Position numbers and translations under genes: made by a program. Below, piece after piece: positions 18,385-26,823 of a stretch of DNA of 52,026 bases (the stretch's first letter is position 1; each line of letters begins with the position of its first letter). The notes beneath the pieces are model-generated. The model was not told the origin of the DNA and made no database searches. It saw only the letters and a program-made list of their open reading frames with translations. The stretch comes from an uncultured Dokdonella sp. (GTDB lineage: Bacteria; Pseudomonadota; Gammaproteobacteria; Xanthomonadales; Rhodanobacteraceae): the NCBI GenBank assembly GCA_934526015.1, contig CAKSZY010000016.1, positions 1-52,026 of the forward strand, in the 5' to 3' direction.

Positions 18385-18998
18385 TGGCCAATCGTTCCCG
18401 CAAGCAGGCAACCCGCGGCAGTTCGCGCCGGGCCTGGCCGGCCTGGATCTGGCTCGGCATCGGCGTCGTGCTCGGCCTCGCCGTGGCGGCGGTGTTCCTC
18501 GCCGGCAACTGGCTGCCGGTGCTGCGCGGCAAGCAGCTGCCGCAACCGAACCCCGAAGCGGTCGCCCCGCGGGTCAGCGAACCGCCGCTCGCCGAGAGCC
18601 GGGAGACGAAGAAGAAAGCCTACGACTTTTATTCGGTGCTGCCGGAGATGGAAGTGGTCATCCCCGACGCCGAACTGTCGGCCAAGGCGCGCGCCGAAGC
18701 GCAGGCACGTGCCGCGCGCGACAACACCACCACGCCTCCGGCGGCGCCGGCACCGGCGGTGCGCTACCTGCTGCAGGCCGGCTCGTACCCGGACGCCCGT
18801 GCGGCCGACGAGGCCAAGGCCCGGCTCGCCCTGGCAGGCTTCGTCGCCCGCGTCCATCCGGTGACGATCAACGGCAAGACCTGGAATCGCGTGCGCCTCG
18901 GCCCCTACGCCAGCGCCAGCGAACTCGAGGCCGCCAAGGCCGCGCTGGCGGAAAACGGCATCAACGCGATCGCGCTGAAGGAAGACGGCGCCCACTGA
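18384..18998 (+). CDS. FtsN-like SPOR-domain membrane protein
   Basis: The 204-residue protein has a short basic cytosolic tail, one membrane helix at about residues 20-40 and a proline-rich periplasmic linker. A C-terminal SPOR domain spans about 128-200 (RYLLQAGSYPDARAADEAKA ... VRLGPYASASELEAAK). SPOR domains bind denuded glycan at the division septum, and argS-ftsN linkage is common in Xanthomonadales. FtsN function is therefore likely but inferred, since other SPOR proteins look alike. It overlaps argS by one base. No terminator is clear in the following 200 bases, which separate it from the convergent gene. Confidence 0.9.
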   Translation: MANRSRKQATRGSSRRAWPAWIWLGIGVVLGLAVAAVFLAGNWLPVLRGKQLPQPNPEAVAPRVSEPPLAESRETKKKAYDFYSVLPEMEVVIPDAELSAKARAEAQARAARDNTTTPPAAPAPAVRYLLQAGSYPDARAADEAKARLALAGFVARVHPVTINGKTWNRVRLGPYASASELEAAKAALAENGINAIALKEDGAH

Positions 18999-19199
18999 GG
19001 TTCGCCAGGCGGGCACTCCGTCCGCCGGGTGGACCTGGCGCATCCGCCGCGCGGATGCGTGACGCTCCACCGCCCGCGGCGCATCCGCCGCTCGCCGCTC
19101 GCTTCGCGGCAGACCGTCGCCCGCCATCGCGGTGTTGCCGCGGCCCGTCCCCGCGCCTCCGGCATTGCCGGCAGGCGCGGCCGGTGTCGCCCTGCGACC

Positions 19200-20504
19200 T
19201 CAGTCGAAGTCGTGGTCGAAGATGCGGTCCGAGCTGAAGCGCAGCACCGTGCCGTTCGAGGTGTGGGCGACGTACAGGTTGCCGGCTTCGTCTTCGCCGA
19301 AGCCCGAGTAGGTGCCGTAGCCGTTGGTGTCGTCGCGCCAGACCGAGGAAGTCCAGCCGCCGCTGCCGTTCGGCTTCGCCGCCCAGATCTCGCTCGTGCA
19401 TGAATCGGAATAGAAATACATGCCGTTGAGCGACGCGATCGGGCCACGGAAGCGGAAGCCGCCGGTGACCGCGCAGCGGCTGTTCGCGTGCGTGTACTGC
19501 AGGACCGGCAGCACGTTGGCGGGCGGCGTCGCGCAGACGTTCGACGTGTTGTACGTCGAGTTCCCCTCGAAACAGCGCCAGCCGTAGAAGGTCGGCTCGG
19601 TCGAACCGGCGACGCGCAGGTCGATCTCCTCGACGCTGCCCTGGCCGACGTCGCCGATCCAGAAATCACCGGTGGCGCGGTCGAAACTCGTGCGCCAGGG
19701 ATTGCGGAATCCGTGCAGCCAGGTCTCGTCGCAGGTGCTGCTGGTGCCGACGTGCGGATTGTCGGCGGGAATCGAGTACTGGGCCGGCGAGATGCCGGTC
19801 GACCCGCACATTTCCGACGTCACCGCACCGCCGCGCGTGTCGACGTCGACGCGCAGGATCTTGCCCATCAGGAAATAGGTCGGCGTGCCGCTGCCGCAGT
19901 TGCCGGGCGTGCTGTCGGCCGCCTTCTTCCACAGGCACATGGCGAAGCCGTGCGGATCGCCCTGGCTGCCGCCGTCGCCGGTCGACATGTAGAGATAGCC
20001 GTCCGGCCCGAAATGGATGTCGCCGCCATTGTGGTTGGAGGCGTTGTCCGACACGCGCAGGACCAGCGTGCCGGTCGGGTTGGCGACGTCGGAATCCAGC
20101 GCGGGCACGGTATAGCGCGCGAGCGCCACGTCGGGTGAGGAACCGAGCCTCGGATCGGCACTGGCGCGGTTGTAGGCGACGTAGAACTCGTCGTTGTGCG
20201 GCAGGCCGACCTTGCCGAAATTCGGGTGGAACGCGAGGCCGAGCAGGCCGCTTTCGCCGCCGAAGGCGACCGGCACGGACACGAACGGCGTCGCCAGCAG
20301 GCTGCCGTTCTTGACCACGCGGATCGTGCCGGCCTGGTTGACGATGAAAACGCGACCGCTGCCGTCATGCGGCGCGCGGATCGCCACCGGGGAACCGACG
20401 CCGGAGGCGAACGGCGCGAGGGTGAGGTCGGAAGGCAGCGTCTGCGCGCTGGCGGCGAACGGAATCATGGCCGCGATCGCGGCACCGAGCAGGGTCATGC
20501 GCAT
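19200..20504 (-). CDS. Secreted GSDH-type (PQQ-dependent sugar dehydrogenase-like) protein with D-R-I-F tail
   Basis: The 434-residue protein has a signal peptide (cleavage near ASA-Q, residue 21) and a six-bladed beta-propeller of the glucose/sorbosone dehydrogenase family. Visible family motifs are GGESGLLGLAFHPNF, NHNGGDIHFGPDGYLY with the catalytic-type His, LMGKILRVDVD and LHGFRNPWRTSFD. Soluble relatives oxidise aldoses with PQQ in the periplasm; this is inferred here. Several Cys pairs suggest disulphides. The last nine residues, DRIFDHDFD, match a tail shared by two other secreted proteins in the window. It is convergent with the SPOR gene. Confidence 0.85.
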   Translation of the reverse strand: MRMTLLGAAIAAMIPFAASAQTLPSDLTLAPFASGVGSPVAIRAPHDGSGRVFIVNQAGTIRVVKNGSLLATPFVSVPVAFGGESGLLGLAFHPNFGKVGLPHNDEFYVAYNRASADPRLGSSPDVALARYTVPALDSDVANPTGTLVLRVSDNASNHNGGDIHFGPDGYLYMSTGDGGSQGDPHGFAMCLWKKAADSTPGNCGSGTPTYFLMGKILRVDVDTRGGAVTSEMCGSTGISPAQYSIPADNPHVGTSSTCDETWLHGFRNPWRTSFDRATGDFWIGDVGQGSVEEIDLRVAGSTEPTFYGWRCFEGNSTYNTSNVCATPPANVLPVLQYTHANSRCAVTGGFRFRGPIASLNGMYFYSDSCTSEIWAAKPNGSGGWTSSVWRDDTNGYGTYSGFGEDEAGNLYVAHTSNGTVLRFSSDRIFDHDFD

Positions 20505-20589
20505 GGCGGTTGTCTCCAGGCCAGGGGCCGTTTGAAAGGGGCAGGAATGCGATTGTGCACGCGAACCGGCGGCGCGGATGCCACCGTGC

Positions 20590-21465
20590 TCACGGATTCG
20601 GCCGGCGCTTGAGCCGGATCAGCGCCGAAATGTCTTCCTCGCCGTGGCCCTCGGCGATCAGCACGGCGTAGTCGGCCAGCGCCTTCTCGATGATGCTGCG
20701 GTCGGTGCCGGCAGCGCGGGCAAGTTCGCGGACGATGGCGAGGTCCTTGTGCAGCAGGGCCAGCTTGAAACCGACCGCGAACTCGTCGCGCAGCAGGGTC
20801 GCTCCGCGTTTGTCGAGGAACCAGTTGCCGGCGGCACCCGCCTGCAGGGTCGGCAGCAGCCGTTGCGGATCGAGACCGAGGCGTTCGCCGAGCGCGAGCC
20901 CTTCGCAGACCGCCTCGGCGATGCCGGCGACGAGCACCTGGTTGACCGCCTTGGTGTCCTGGCCGGCACCGACGCCGCCCATGTGGCCGACCTTGGCCGC
21001 ATAGCAATCGAGCACGCCGCGCACGCGGGCGAGGGTGTCGGCGTCGCCGCCGACCATCACCGACAGGCGACCCTGGATCGCCCCCTCGACGCCGCCGGAA
21101 ACCGGCGCATCGATGAAGTCGCCGCCGATCGCCTGCATGCGCCGCTGCGCTTCGCGCGCCGTCGTCGACGACACCGTGGAATGGTCGATGACCACCGTGC
21201 CGGCGCGTGCGCCGCCGGCGGTCGCCTCGACATTGGCCAGCACGTCGGCATCGGCCGGAACGCACAGCACGACCACGTCGCACTGTCCGGCGAGTGCCTC
21301 GACCGAGGCCGCGGCGGTCACGCCGGCCTCGGCGGCGAACGCCTGCGCGTTGGCCGCGGTCCGGGTCCACACCGAGGCCAGCAGGCCGGCACGCGCGAGA
21401 TGGCCGGCCATCGGCCGCCCCATCGCGCCGAGGCCGACGAAACCGGCACGCAATGACGGGCTCAT
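20590..21465 (-). CDS. 3-hydroxyisobutyrate dehydrogenase-family NAD(P) oxidoreductase
   Basis: The 291-residue protein is a beta-hydroxyacid dehydrogenase. It has the N-terminal Rossmann motif GFVGLGAMGRPMAGHL, the substrate loop DAPVSGGVEGA (about 119-129), the catalytic lysine in TKAVNQ (about residue 172) and GNWFLDKR. Substrates in the family include 3-hydroxyisobutyrate, tartronate semialdehyde and succinic semialdehyde; the choice cannot be made from sequence. The ATG overlaps the speA stop by four bases (ATGA), so it is coupled to arginine decarboxylase. That hints at a role near polyamine-derived aldehydes, which is speculative. Confidence 0.9.
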   Translation of the reverse strand: MSPSLRAGFVGLGAMGRPMAGHLARAGLLASVWTRTAANAQAFAAEAGVTAAASVEALAGQCDVVVLCVPADADVLANVEATAGGARAGTVVIDHSTVSSTTAREAQRRMQAIGGDFIDAPVSGGVEGAIQGRLSVMVGGDADTLARVRGVLDCYAAKVGHMGGVGAGQDTKAVNQVLVAGIAEAVCEGLALGERLGLDPQRLLPTLQAGAAGNWFLDKRGATLLRDEFAVGFKLALLHKDLAIVRELARAAGTDRSIIEKALADYAVLIAEGHGEEDISALIRLKRRPNP

Positions 21466-23348
21466 GCGTCTTCCGCCAGATAGGTGTAACCGGTCAGGCC
21501 GGCCTCGAGTGCCGCGGCGAGTTCGTCGGCCGGCGCACCCTGGATGCCGGCCGCAGCGATCTTGGCGCGGTATTCGGCGCGCAGGGCGGCGAGATCGTAG
21601 CCGACGTAGTCGAGCATGAGGTCGGTGCCGTCGCCACGGCGCAGTGCGCCGAGCCGGTATCCGTCGCCGTCCACGCGCACGCTGATCGCGTCGGTATCGC
21701 CGAACAGGTTGTGGATGTCGCCGAGCGTCTCCTGGTAGGCGCCGACCATGAACAGGCCGAGCCGGTACGACTCGCCGTGTCCGACCGCGTGCAGGGGCAG
21801 GCTGACATCGACGCCGTCGGCATCGACATAGCGGTCGATGCGCCCGTCCGAGTCGCAGGTGAGGTCGGCGATGACGCCGCGCCGGGTCGGCTCGCGCTCG
21901 AGTCCGGCGATCGGCACGATCGGGAACACCTGGTCGATCGCCCAGATGTCGGGGACCGACTCGAACACCGAGAAATTGACGAAATACTTGTCGACCAGGG
22001 TCTCGTTGAGCTCGTCGAGGACCTGGCGGTGCGAACGCTCGTCGGGCTTGAGGCGGCCGCGCACGGCATGCACGATCGCGTAGTAGAGATCGTCGAGCTC
22101 GGCGCGTTCGGCCAGCGAGAGCTGGCCGAGCGCGTACAGCGACTGGCCCTCGGACAGGTGGTACTGGGCCTCGTGGTAGAGCTCGGTCGGCGGGCGCGCG
22201 TCGATCTCGGCGTGCACCTCGCGCAGGCGCCGCAGCACGGCCGCCTCGTCGTTGCGCTCCGGCGGCACCGCGCCGGCCGGCGCCTGCTCGACCTCGCTGA
22301 CATTGACCACCAGCACGGCATGGTGGGCGGTCAGCGCTCGGCCCGACTCGGTGAGGATGCGCGGCTGGGCCAGGCCGTTCGCGGCGCAGGCCTCGGCGAG
22401 CGCGCCGACCACGCTCGAGGCGTACTGGTCGATGCCGTAGTTGATCGAGCAGTCCGAGCGCGAGCGCGTGCCCTCGTAGTCGACGCCGAGGCCGCCGCCG
22501 ACATCCATGTAGCGGATCGGCAGGCCGAGCTGCGACAGCTCGACGAAGTAGCGCACCGCCTCGCGCATGCCGCGGGCGATGTCGCGCACGTTCGACATCT
22601 GCGAGCCCATGTGGAAATGCAGCAGCTTGAGCGTGTGCGCCAGCTTCGCCTGTTTCAGTTCCTCGATCAGGGTCAGCAGCTGGCGCGGGGTGAGGCCGAA
22701 CTTGGCCTTGTCGCCGCCGGAGTTCTGCCATTTGCCGGCGCCGAGGCTCTTCAGGCGCATGCGCACGCCGAGCAGCGGCTCGACCCCGAGCGTGCGCGAC
22801 TCCTCGATCACGTAGCGAAGCTCGGAGGGTTTCTCGATGACGATGAAGATGTCGAGGCCGAGCTTGCGCCCGATCAGGGCGAGGCGGATGTATTCGCGAT
22901 CCTTGTAGCCGTTGCAGATGACCGTGCTGCCGACCCTGGCCAGGGCGAGCACCGCCATCAGCTCGGGCTTGGAACCGGCTTCGAGGCCGAAGCCCTCGCC
23001 GATGCCGGTGGCGAGTTCACCGGCGACGCTCTTCTGCTGGTTGACCTTGATCGGGTAGATGCCGGTGTAGCCGCCGGCGTAGTCCCACTCCTGCATCGCC
23101 TTGGCGAAGGCGCCCTGCAAGCGCTCGCGGCGGTCGTTGAGGATGTCGGCGAAGCGCACCAGCAGCGGCAGTCGCGCCCCCAGGCCGCGCGCCGCTTCGA
23201 CCACGTCGGGCAGGTCGAGGGCCGGGCCCGCGGCACCGTGCGGGCGCACCAGCACGTGGCCGTTGCGGCCGACATCGAAATAGCCTTCGCTCCAGTGCGC
23301 CACGGAATAGAGGTCGCGGGCGTCGTCCGTGCTCCAGGATCGGCTCAT
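21462..23348 (-). CDS. speA: Biosynthetic arginine decarboxylase
   Basis: SpeA converts arginine to agmatine, the first step of the ADC route to putrescine. The 628-residue length and alanine-racemase-type PLP barrel fit. The PLP lysine lies in YPIKVNQQKS, and HFHMGSQMSN and DVGGGLGVDYEG are the classic barrel motifs. The ATG at 23348 has a GGAGGA site just upstream; an upstream ATG at 23453 would read through poor sequence. It is divergent from speE and coupled to the downstream oxidoreductase. Confidence 0.97.
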   Translation of the reverse strand: MSRSWSTDDARDLYSVAHWSEGYFDVGRNGHVLVRPHGAAGPALDLPDVVEAARGLGARLPLLVRFADILNDRRERLQGAFAKAMQEWDYAGGYTGIYPIKVNQQKSVAGELATGIGEGFGLEAGSKPELMAVLALARVGSTVICNGYKDREYIRLALIGRKLGLDIFIVIEKPSELRYVIEESRTLGVEPLLGVRMRLKSLGAGKWQNSGGDKAKFGLTPRQLLTLIEELKQAKLAHTLKLLHFHMGSQMSNVRDIARGMREAVRYFVELSQLGLPIRYMDVGGGLGVDYEGTRSRSDCSINYGIDQYASSVVGALAEACAANGLAQPRILTESGRALTAHHAVLVVNVSEVEQAPAGAVPPERNDEAAVLRRLREVHAEIDARPPTELYHEAQYHLSEGQSLYALGQLSLAERAELDDLYYAIVHAVRGRLKPDERSHRQVLDELNETLVDKYFVNFSVFESVPDIWAIDQVFPIVPIAGLEREPTRRGVIADLTCDSDGRIDRYVDADGVDVSLPLHAVGHGESYRLGLFMVGAYQETLGDIHNLFGDTDAISVRVDGDGYRLGALRRGDGTDLMLDYVGYDLAALRAEYRAKIAAAGIQGAPADELAAALEAGLTGYTYLAEDA

Positions 23349-23520
23349 GGGGGTCCTCCGGGATGGCAGCGACGTCGCAGCGGCGGGCCTGGACGGTTTC
23401 ACCCGGACGGATCGGAAGCCTCGCACGCCGCGGGACCCGTCGGGGGGCGGCATTGTAACGAAGCACCATGAACGATTGTTCCAGCCGCGCCCACCCTCGT
23501 CGACGACGGTTGCGAACGGC

Positions 23521-23526
23521 TACAAT
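23521..23526 (+). promoter_or_regulatory. -10 element TACAAT of speE
   Basis: TACAAT followed by CGCGCG lies 60 bases before the speE ATG, in the speA-speE divergent region. Confidence 0.5.
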
Positions 23527-23585
23527 CGCGCGCTTTTCCGCCCGCCGCCCCGCGCGTCGCGGATCCCGCAACCCAGGAAGCCGCC

Positions 23586-24443
23586 ATGTCCCCGTCCGAG
23601 CAGAGCTGGTTCACCGAAGCGCACGAATCCTCCGGTTCCTCGATCGGATTCCGCGTCCGCGAGCGCCTGCATGCCGAGCAGACACCGTTCCAGCACATCG
23701 AGATCTACGACTCGACCGACTGGGGCAAGCTGATGGTCATCGACGGCTGCATGATGCTGACCACGCGCGACAACTTCTTCTACCACGAGATGATGGCGCA
23801 CCCGGCGCTGTTCACCCATTCGCGTGCCAAGCGGGTCGTCATCATCGGCGGCGGCGACTGCGGCACCCTGCGCGAGGTGCTGCGCCACGACGAGGTCGAG
23901 CAGGTCGTCCAGGTCGACATCGACGAGCGCGTCACCCGCCTCGCCGAGCTCTATTTCCCCGAGCTGTGCGAGTCGAACGGCGACCCGCGCGCGGACCTGC
24001 GCTTCGACGACGGCATCAAGTACATGGCCGACTGCGACCCGGAATCGGTCGACATCGTCATCGTCGACTCGACCGACCCGGTCGGTCCGGCCGAGGGCCT
24101 GTTCAACGCGGCCTTCTATTCGAGCTGCTTCAAGGCGCTGCGCCCGGGCGGAATCTTCGTCCAGCAGAGCGAGTCGCCGCTGGCCCACATCCCGCTGATC
24201 AAGCAGATGCGCTCGGCGCTGCGCGTGGCCGGCTTCCAGGCCGTGCGCACGCTGACCTTCCCGCAGCCTTGCTATCCGACCGGCTGGTGGAGCGCGACGC
24301 TGGCACGCAAGGGCGCCGACCTGTCCGGCTTCCGCGAGCGCGGTGCGCAGACCAAGCAGTTCGCCACCCGCTACTACAACGCCGAGATCCACCGCGCGGC
24401 GCTGTCCCTGCCCGAGTTCGTGCGCGAGGAACTCGGCGAATAG
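23586..24443 (+). CDS. speE: Spermidine synthase
   Basis: SpeE transfers the aminopropyl group from decarboxylated SAM to putrescine. The 285-residue protein has the dcSAM motif IIGGGDCGTLREVLRH, VVQVDIDERV and the catalytic-Asp loop IVDSTDPVGPAEGL. The decarboxylated SAM would come from SpeD, encoded 16 kb away in the window. It is divergent from speA, which makes the putrescine precursor. Confidence 0.97.
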   Translation: MSPSEQSWFTEAHESSGSSIGFRVRERLHAEQTPFQHIEIYDSTDWGKLMVIDGCMMLTTRDNFFYHEMMAHPALFTHSRAKRVVIIGGGDCGTLREVLRHDEVEQVVQVDIDERVTRLAELYFPELCESNGDPRADLRFDDGIKYMADCDPESVDIVIVDSTDPVGPAEGLFNAAFYSSCFKALRPGGIFVQQSESPLAHIPLIKQMRSALRVAGFQAVRTLTFPQPCYPTGWWSATLARKGADLSGFRERGAQTKQFATRYYNAEIHRAALSLPEFVREELGE

Positions 24444-24459
24444 TTCCGCCTTGCACTGT

Positions 24460-24485
24460 GGCACGGGTCACTGCAGACCCGTGCC
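24460..24485 (+). terminator. Hairpin after speE
   Basis: GGCACGGGTC and GACCCGTGCC form a perfect 10-bp stem with a 6-base loop, 16 bases past the speE stop. The trailing GGGTTTCT is only weakly T-rich, so termination may be partial. Confidence 0.55.
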
Positions 24486-24529
24486 GCTCGGGTTTCTGAT
24501 GGCAGCTTTCCGCACGCAGGAGGCCCGCG

Positions 24530-26242
24530 ATGAAACTCCGCCTTGCCCTGTCCGCCGTCACCGCCCTTTCCGCCACGGCCGGCGCGCAGACGTGGCCGAG
24601 CGCGAACTTCCGCCATACCCATGCGATCAGCGCCCGCCAGCTGCCGACCCAGGTCGCCTTCGCCCATGACGGGCGCGTGTTCGTCGCCGAGAAGGCCGGA
24701 CGCATCTGGATGTACGCCAACCTGCTCGATGCGCAGCCGCAGCAGGTCGCCGACCTGTCGGCCGTGGTGCACGACTTCCAGGATCGCGGCCTGCTCGGGC
24801 TCGCGCTCGATCCGCATTTTCCCGAGCGGCCCTACCTCTACGTCGCCTACTCGTACAACGGCGGCCTGTTCTCCGACCTGCCGCCGCGCTGGCCGGCCAC
24901 CGGCTGCCCGAACGCGAACGGCGACCATGCCGGCTGCGTCATCAGCGGCCGCCTGTCGCGGCTGACCCTGCACGGCACGCAGGCGGCAGACGAGCGCGTG
25001 CTGATCGAGGACTGGTACCAGCAGTACCCGAGTCATTCGATCGGCAGCGTGCGTTTCGGCGCCGACGGATACCTCTACGTCGGCGGCGGCGACGGCGCCA
25101 GCTACCTGTGGGCCGACTGGGGCCAGCGCGGCAATCCGGCCTGGCCCGACCAGCGCTCGCCACCCGACCAGGGCGGCGCCCTGCGTGCGCAGGGTCTCGA
25201 GGTGGAAGCCGCCTACACCGGCCAGGTCTGGCTGAATGGCAGCATCGCACGCATCGATCCGGCGACCGGCGCCGGTGCGCCGGACAACCCGCTGGCGGCG
25301 AACGCGGACGCAACGCCGAACGCGCGGCGCATCATTGCCCACGGCCTGCGCAATCCGTTCCGCTTCGCCATGCGCCCCGGGACCAGCGAGGTCTGGATCG
25401 GCGACGTCGGCTGGAATCTCGTCGAGGAGATCAACGTGATCCCCGCCGTCGACGGCAGCGGCAGCCTGCTCAACTTCGGCTGGCCCTGCTTCGAGGGCAC
25501 GCTGCACACCAGCGGCTACCTCGCGCGGCCGCTCTGCGCGACGCTGTACGCCAACGGCGACACCGGCGGGCGCACCCCGGTCACGCCGCCGTTCCATGCC
25601 TATCGTCACGTCGGCGGCGCCTCCGTCTCCGCGCTGGCGTTCTACACCGGTGAGCGCTGGCCGGCCGAGTACCGCAACGCGCTGTTCTTCGCCGACATCA
25701 TCCTCAACCGCATCTGGGTGCTGCGCGACACCGATGGCGACGGCCGGCCCGACCCTGCAGCGGAAGGAACGGCACCGGCATTCGGTCAGGGCGCATTGCC
25801 GGTGGTCGACCTCGTCGCCGGACCGGGCGGCGACCTCTTCTTCGTCAACATCTACAACGGCCGCATCTCGCGCATTTCCTGGGATGCCGACACCGCGAAC
25901 CGCAACCTTGCGCCGTCGGCGGCAATTGCCCTGGCCAAGGGCTCGCTGGCCGATGGCCCGGAACGCACGGTGGCATTCACTGCCGCCAACAGCGTCGATC
26001 CCGACGACAGCGGCCTGGCCTGGGCATGGGATCTCGACGGCGACGGCGACTTCGACGACGCCAGTGGTGTCGACGCGAGCGCGGTCTACACCACCGACGG
26101 CGCCGCTCCGCAGGCGATCGTCGTCGGCGTGCGCACCACCGATCCGCGCGGCGCCGCCGACACCGCACGGATGACGATCACGGTGCGGCGCGATGCGCTG
26201 TTCGCCGACGGCTTCGAGGACGGCGACCCGCCGTCCCCTTGA
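24530..26242 (+). CDS. Secreted GSDH-type sugar dehydrogenase-like protein with PKD-like domain and A-L-F-A-D-G-F-E tail
   Basis: The 570-residue protein has a signal peptide (cleavage near AGAQ, residue 20) and a GSDH beta-propeller: QDRGLLGLALDPHF, SHSIGSVRFGADGYLYVG, LNGSIARIDPATG and HGLRNPFRFAMRP. A C-terminal Ig/PKD-like module at about 460-550 includes a calcium-binding-type DLDGDGDFDD. The propeller His that serves as base in PQQ enzymes appears replaced or shifted (SHSIGS), so activity is uncertain. The protein ends DALFADGFEDGDPPSP, sharing its tail motif with two other secreted proteins. An AGGAGG site precedes the ATG. It is about 4 kb from its paralogue across speA-speE. Confidence 0.85.
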   Translation: MKLRLALSAVTALSATAGAQTWPSANFRHTHAISARQLPTQVAFAHDGRVFVAEKAGRIWMYANLLDAQPQQVADLSAVVHDFQDRGLLGLALDPHFPERPYLYVAYSYNGGLFSDLPPRWPATGCPNANGDHAGCVISGRLSRLTLHGTQAADERVLIEDWYQQYPSHSIGSVRFGADGYLYVGGGDGASYLWADWGQRGNPAWPDQRSPPDQGGALRAQGLEVEAAYTGQVWLNGSIARIDPATGAGAPDNPLAANADATPNARRIIAHGLRNPFRFAMRPGTSEVWIGDVGWNLVEEINVIPAVDGSGSLLNFGWPCFEGTLHTSGYLARPLCATLYANGDTGGRTPVTPPFHAYRHVGGASVSALAFYTGERWPAEYRNALFFADIILNRIWVLRDTDGDGRPDPAAEGTAPAFGQGALPVVDLVAGPGGDLFFVNIYNGRISRISWDADTANRNLAPSAAIALAKGSLADGPERTVAFTAANSVDPDDSGLAWAWDLDGDGDFDDASGVDASAVYTTDGAAPQAIVVGVRTTDPRGAADTARMTITVRRDALFADGFEDGDPPSP

Positions 26243-26255
26243 CCGCTGCCGGAAC

Positions 26256-26768
26256 TCAACGTCGCGCCGGGCCGTGCTTCAGCTGCAACGACTGCAGCGC
26301 CGACAGCAAGCGGACCGGATCGATGTCGAGCGCGTTGAGCCAGACCACGCACGGCGAACCGTGCTGGGTGCGGGTCGCTTCCATCAGCGCGCCCATGCCG
26401 AGCCTTGCCTGGGCAATGGCCCGCTCGGGGTCGATCACGTCGATGGCGAGCACCTGGGGCTTGCGCGAACCGGCCGGCGACAGGCGAAAACCCTTGATCT
26501 CGTCCCAGCCGAAGCGCCGTGCCGGTGAAGTCACCCGGTCGTGCACGCCGGCGGCGTCAACCACCAGCAGCGGCCGGCGGTCCAGTGCCTTGAACAGGCC
26601 GATCGCCGCGATCGGCACGCTCGACAACAGCAGGGTCAGGCACACGATCCACCACAACTTGCCGAGTTGATCGACCCAGTCCAGTCCGAACCAACCCGCC
26701 ACGGCCAGCACGATGGCGATGACGAAGAACGGAAGGACAATCACCGCACGACCTTTCACTTCCAGCAT
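26256..26768 (-). CDS. STM3941-like membrane protein of unknown function
   Basis: The 170-residue protein has two membrane segments (about 9-28 and 38-60), followed by a soluble beta-rich domain. LLVVDAAGVHD and FGWDEIKGFRL are the pattern of STM3941-family proteins, whose cytosolic part resembles a PH domain. It lies between the convergent dehydrogenase-like gene and nupC on the same strand as nupC. The function is unknown. Confidence 0.75.
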   Translation of the reverse strand: MLEVKGRAVIVLPFFVIAIVLAVAGWFGLDWVDQLGKLWWIVCLTLLLSSVPIAAIGLFKALDRRPLLVVDAAGVHDRVTSPARRFGWDEIKGFRLSPAGSRKPQVLAIDVIDPERAIAQARLGMGALMEATRTQHGSPCVVWLNALDIDPVRLLSALQSLQLKHGPARR

Positions 26769-26823
26769 TTCCCTTGCTCCTTGTGTTCGGGATGGATGAC
26801 CGTCACGCCTCGCGCGCCGGCCG

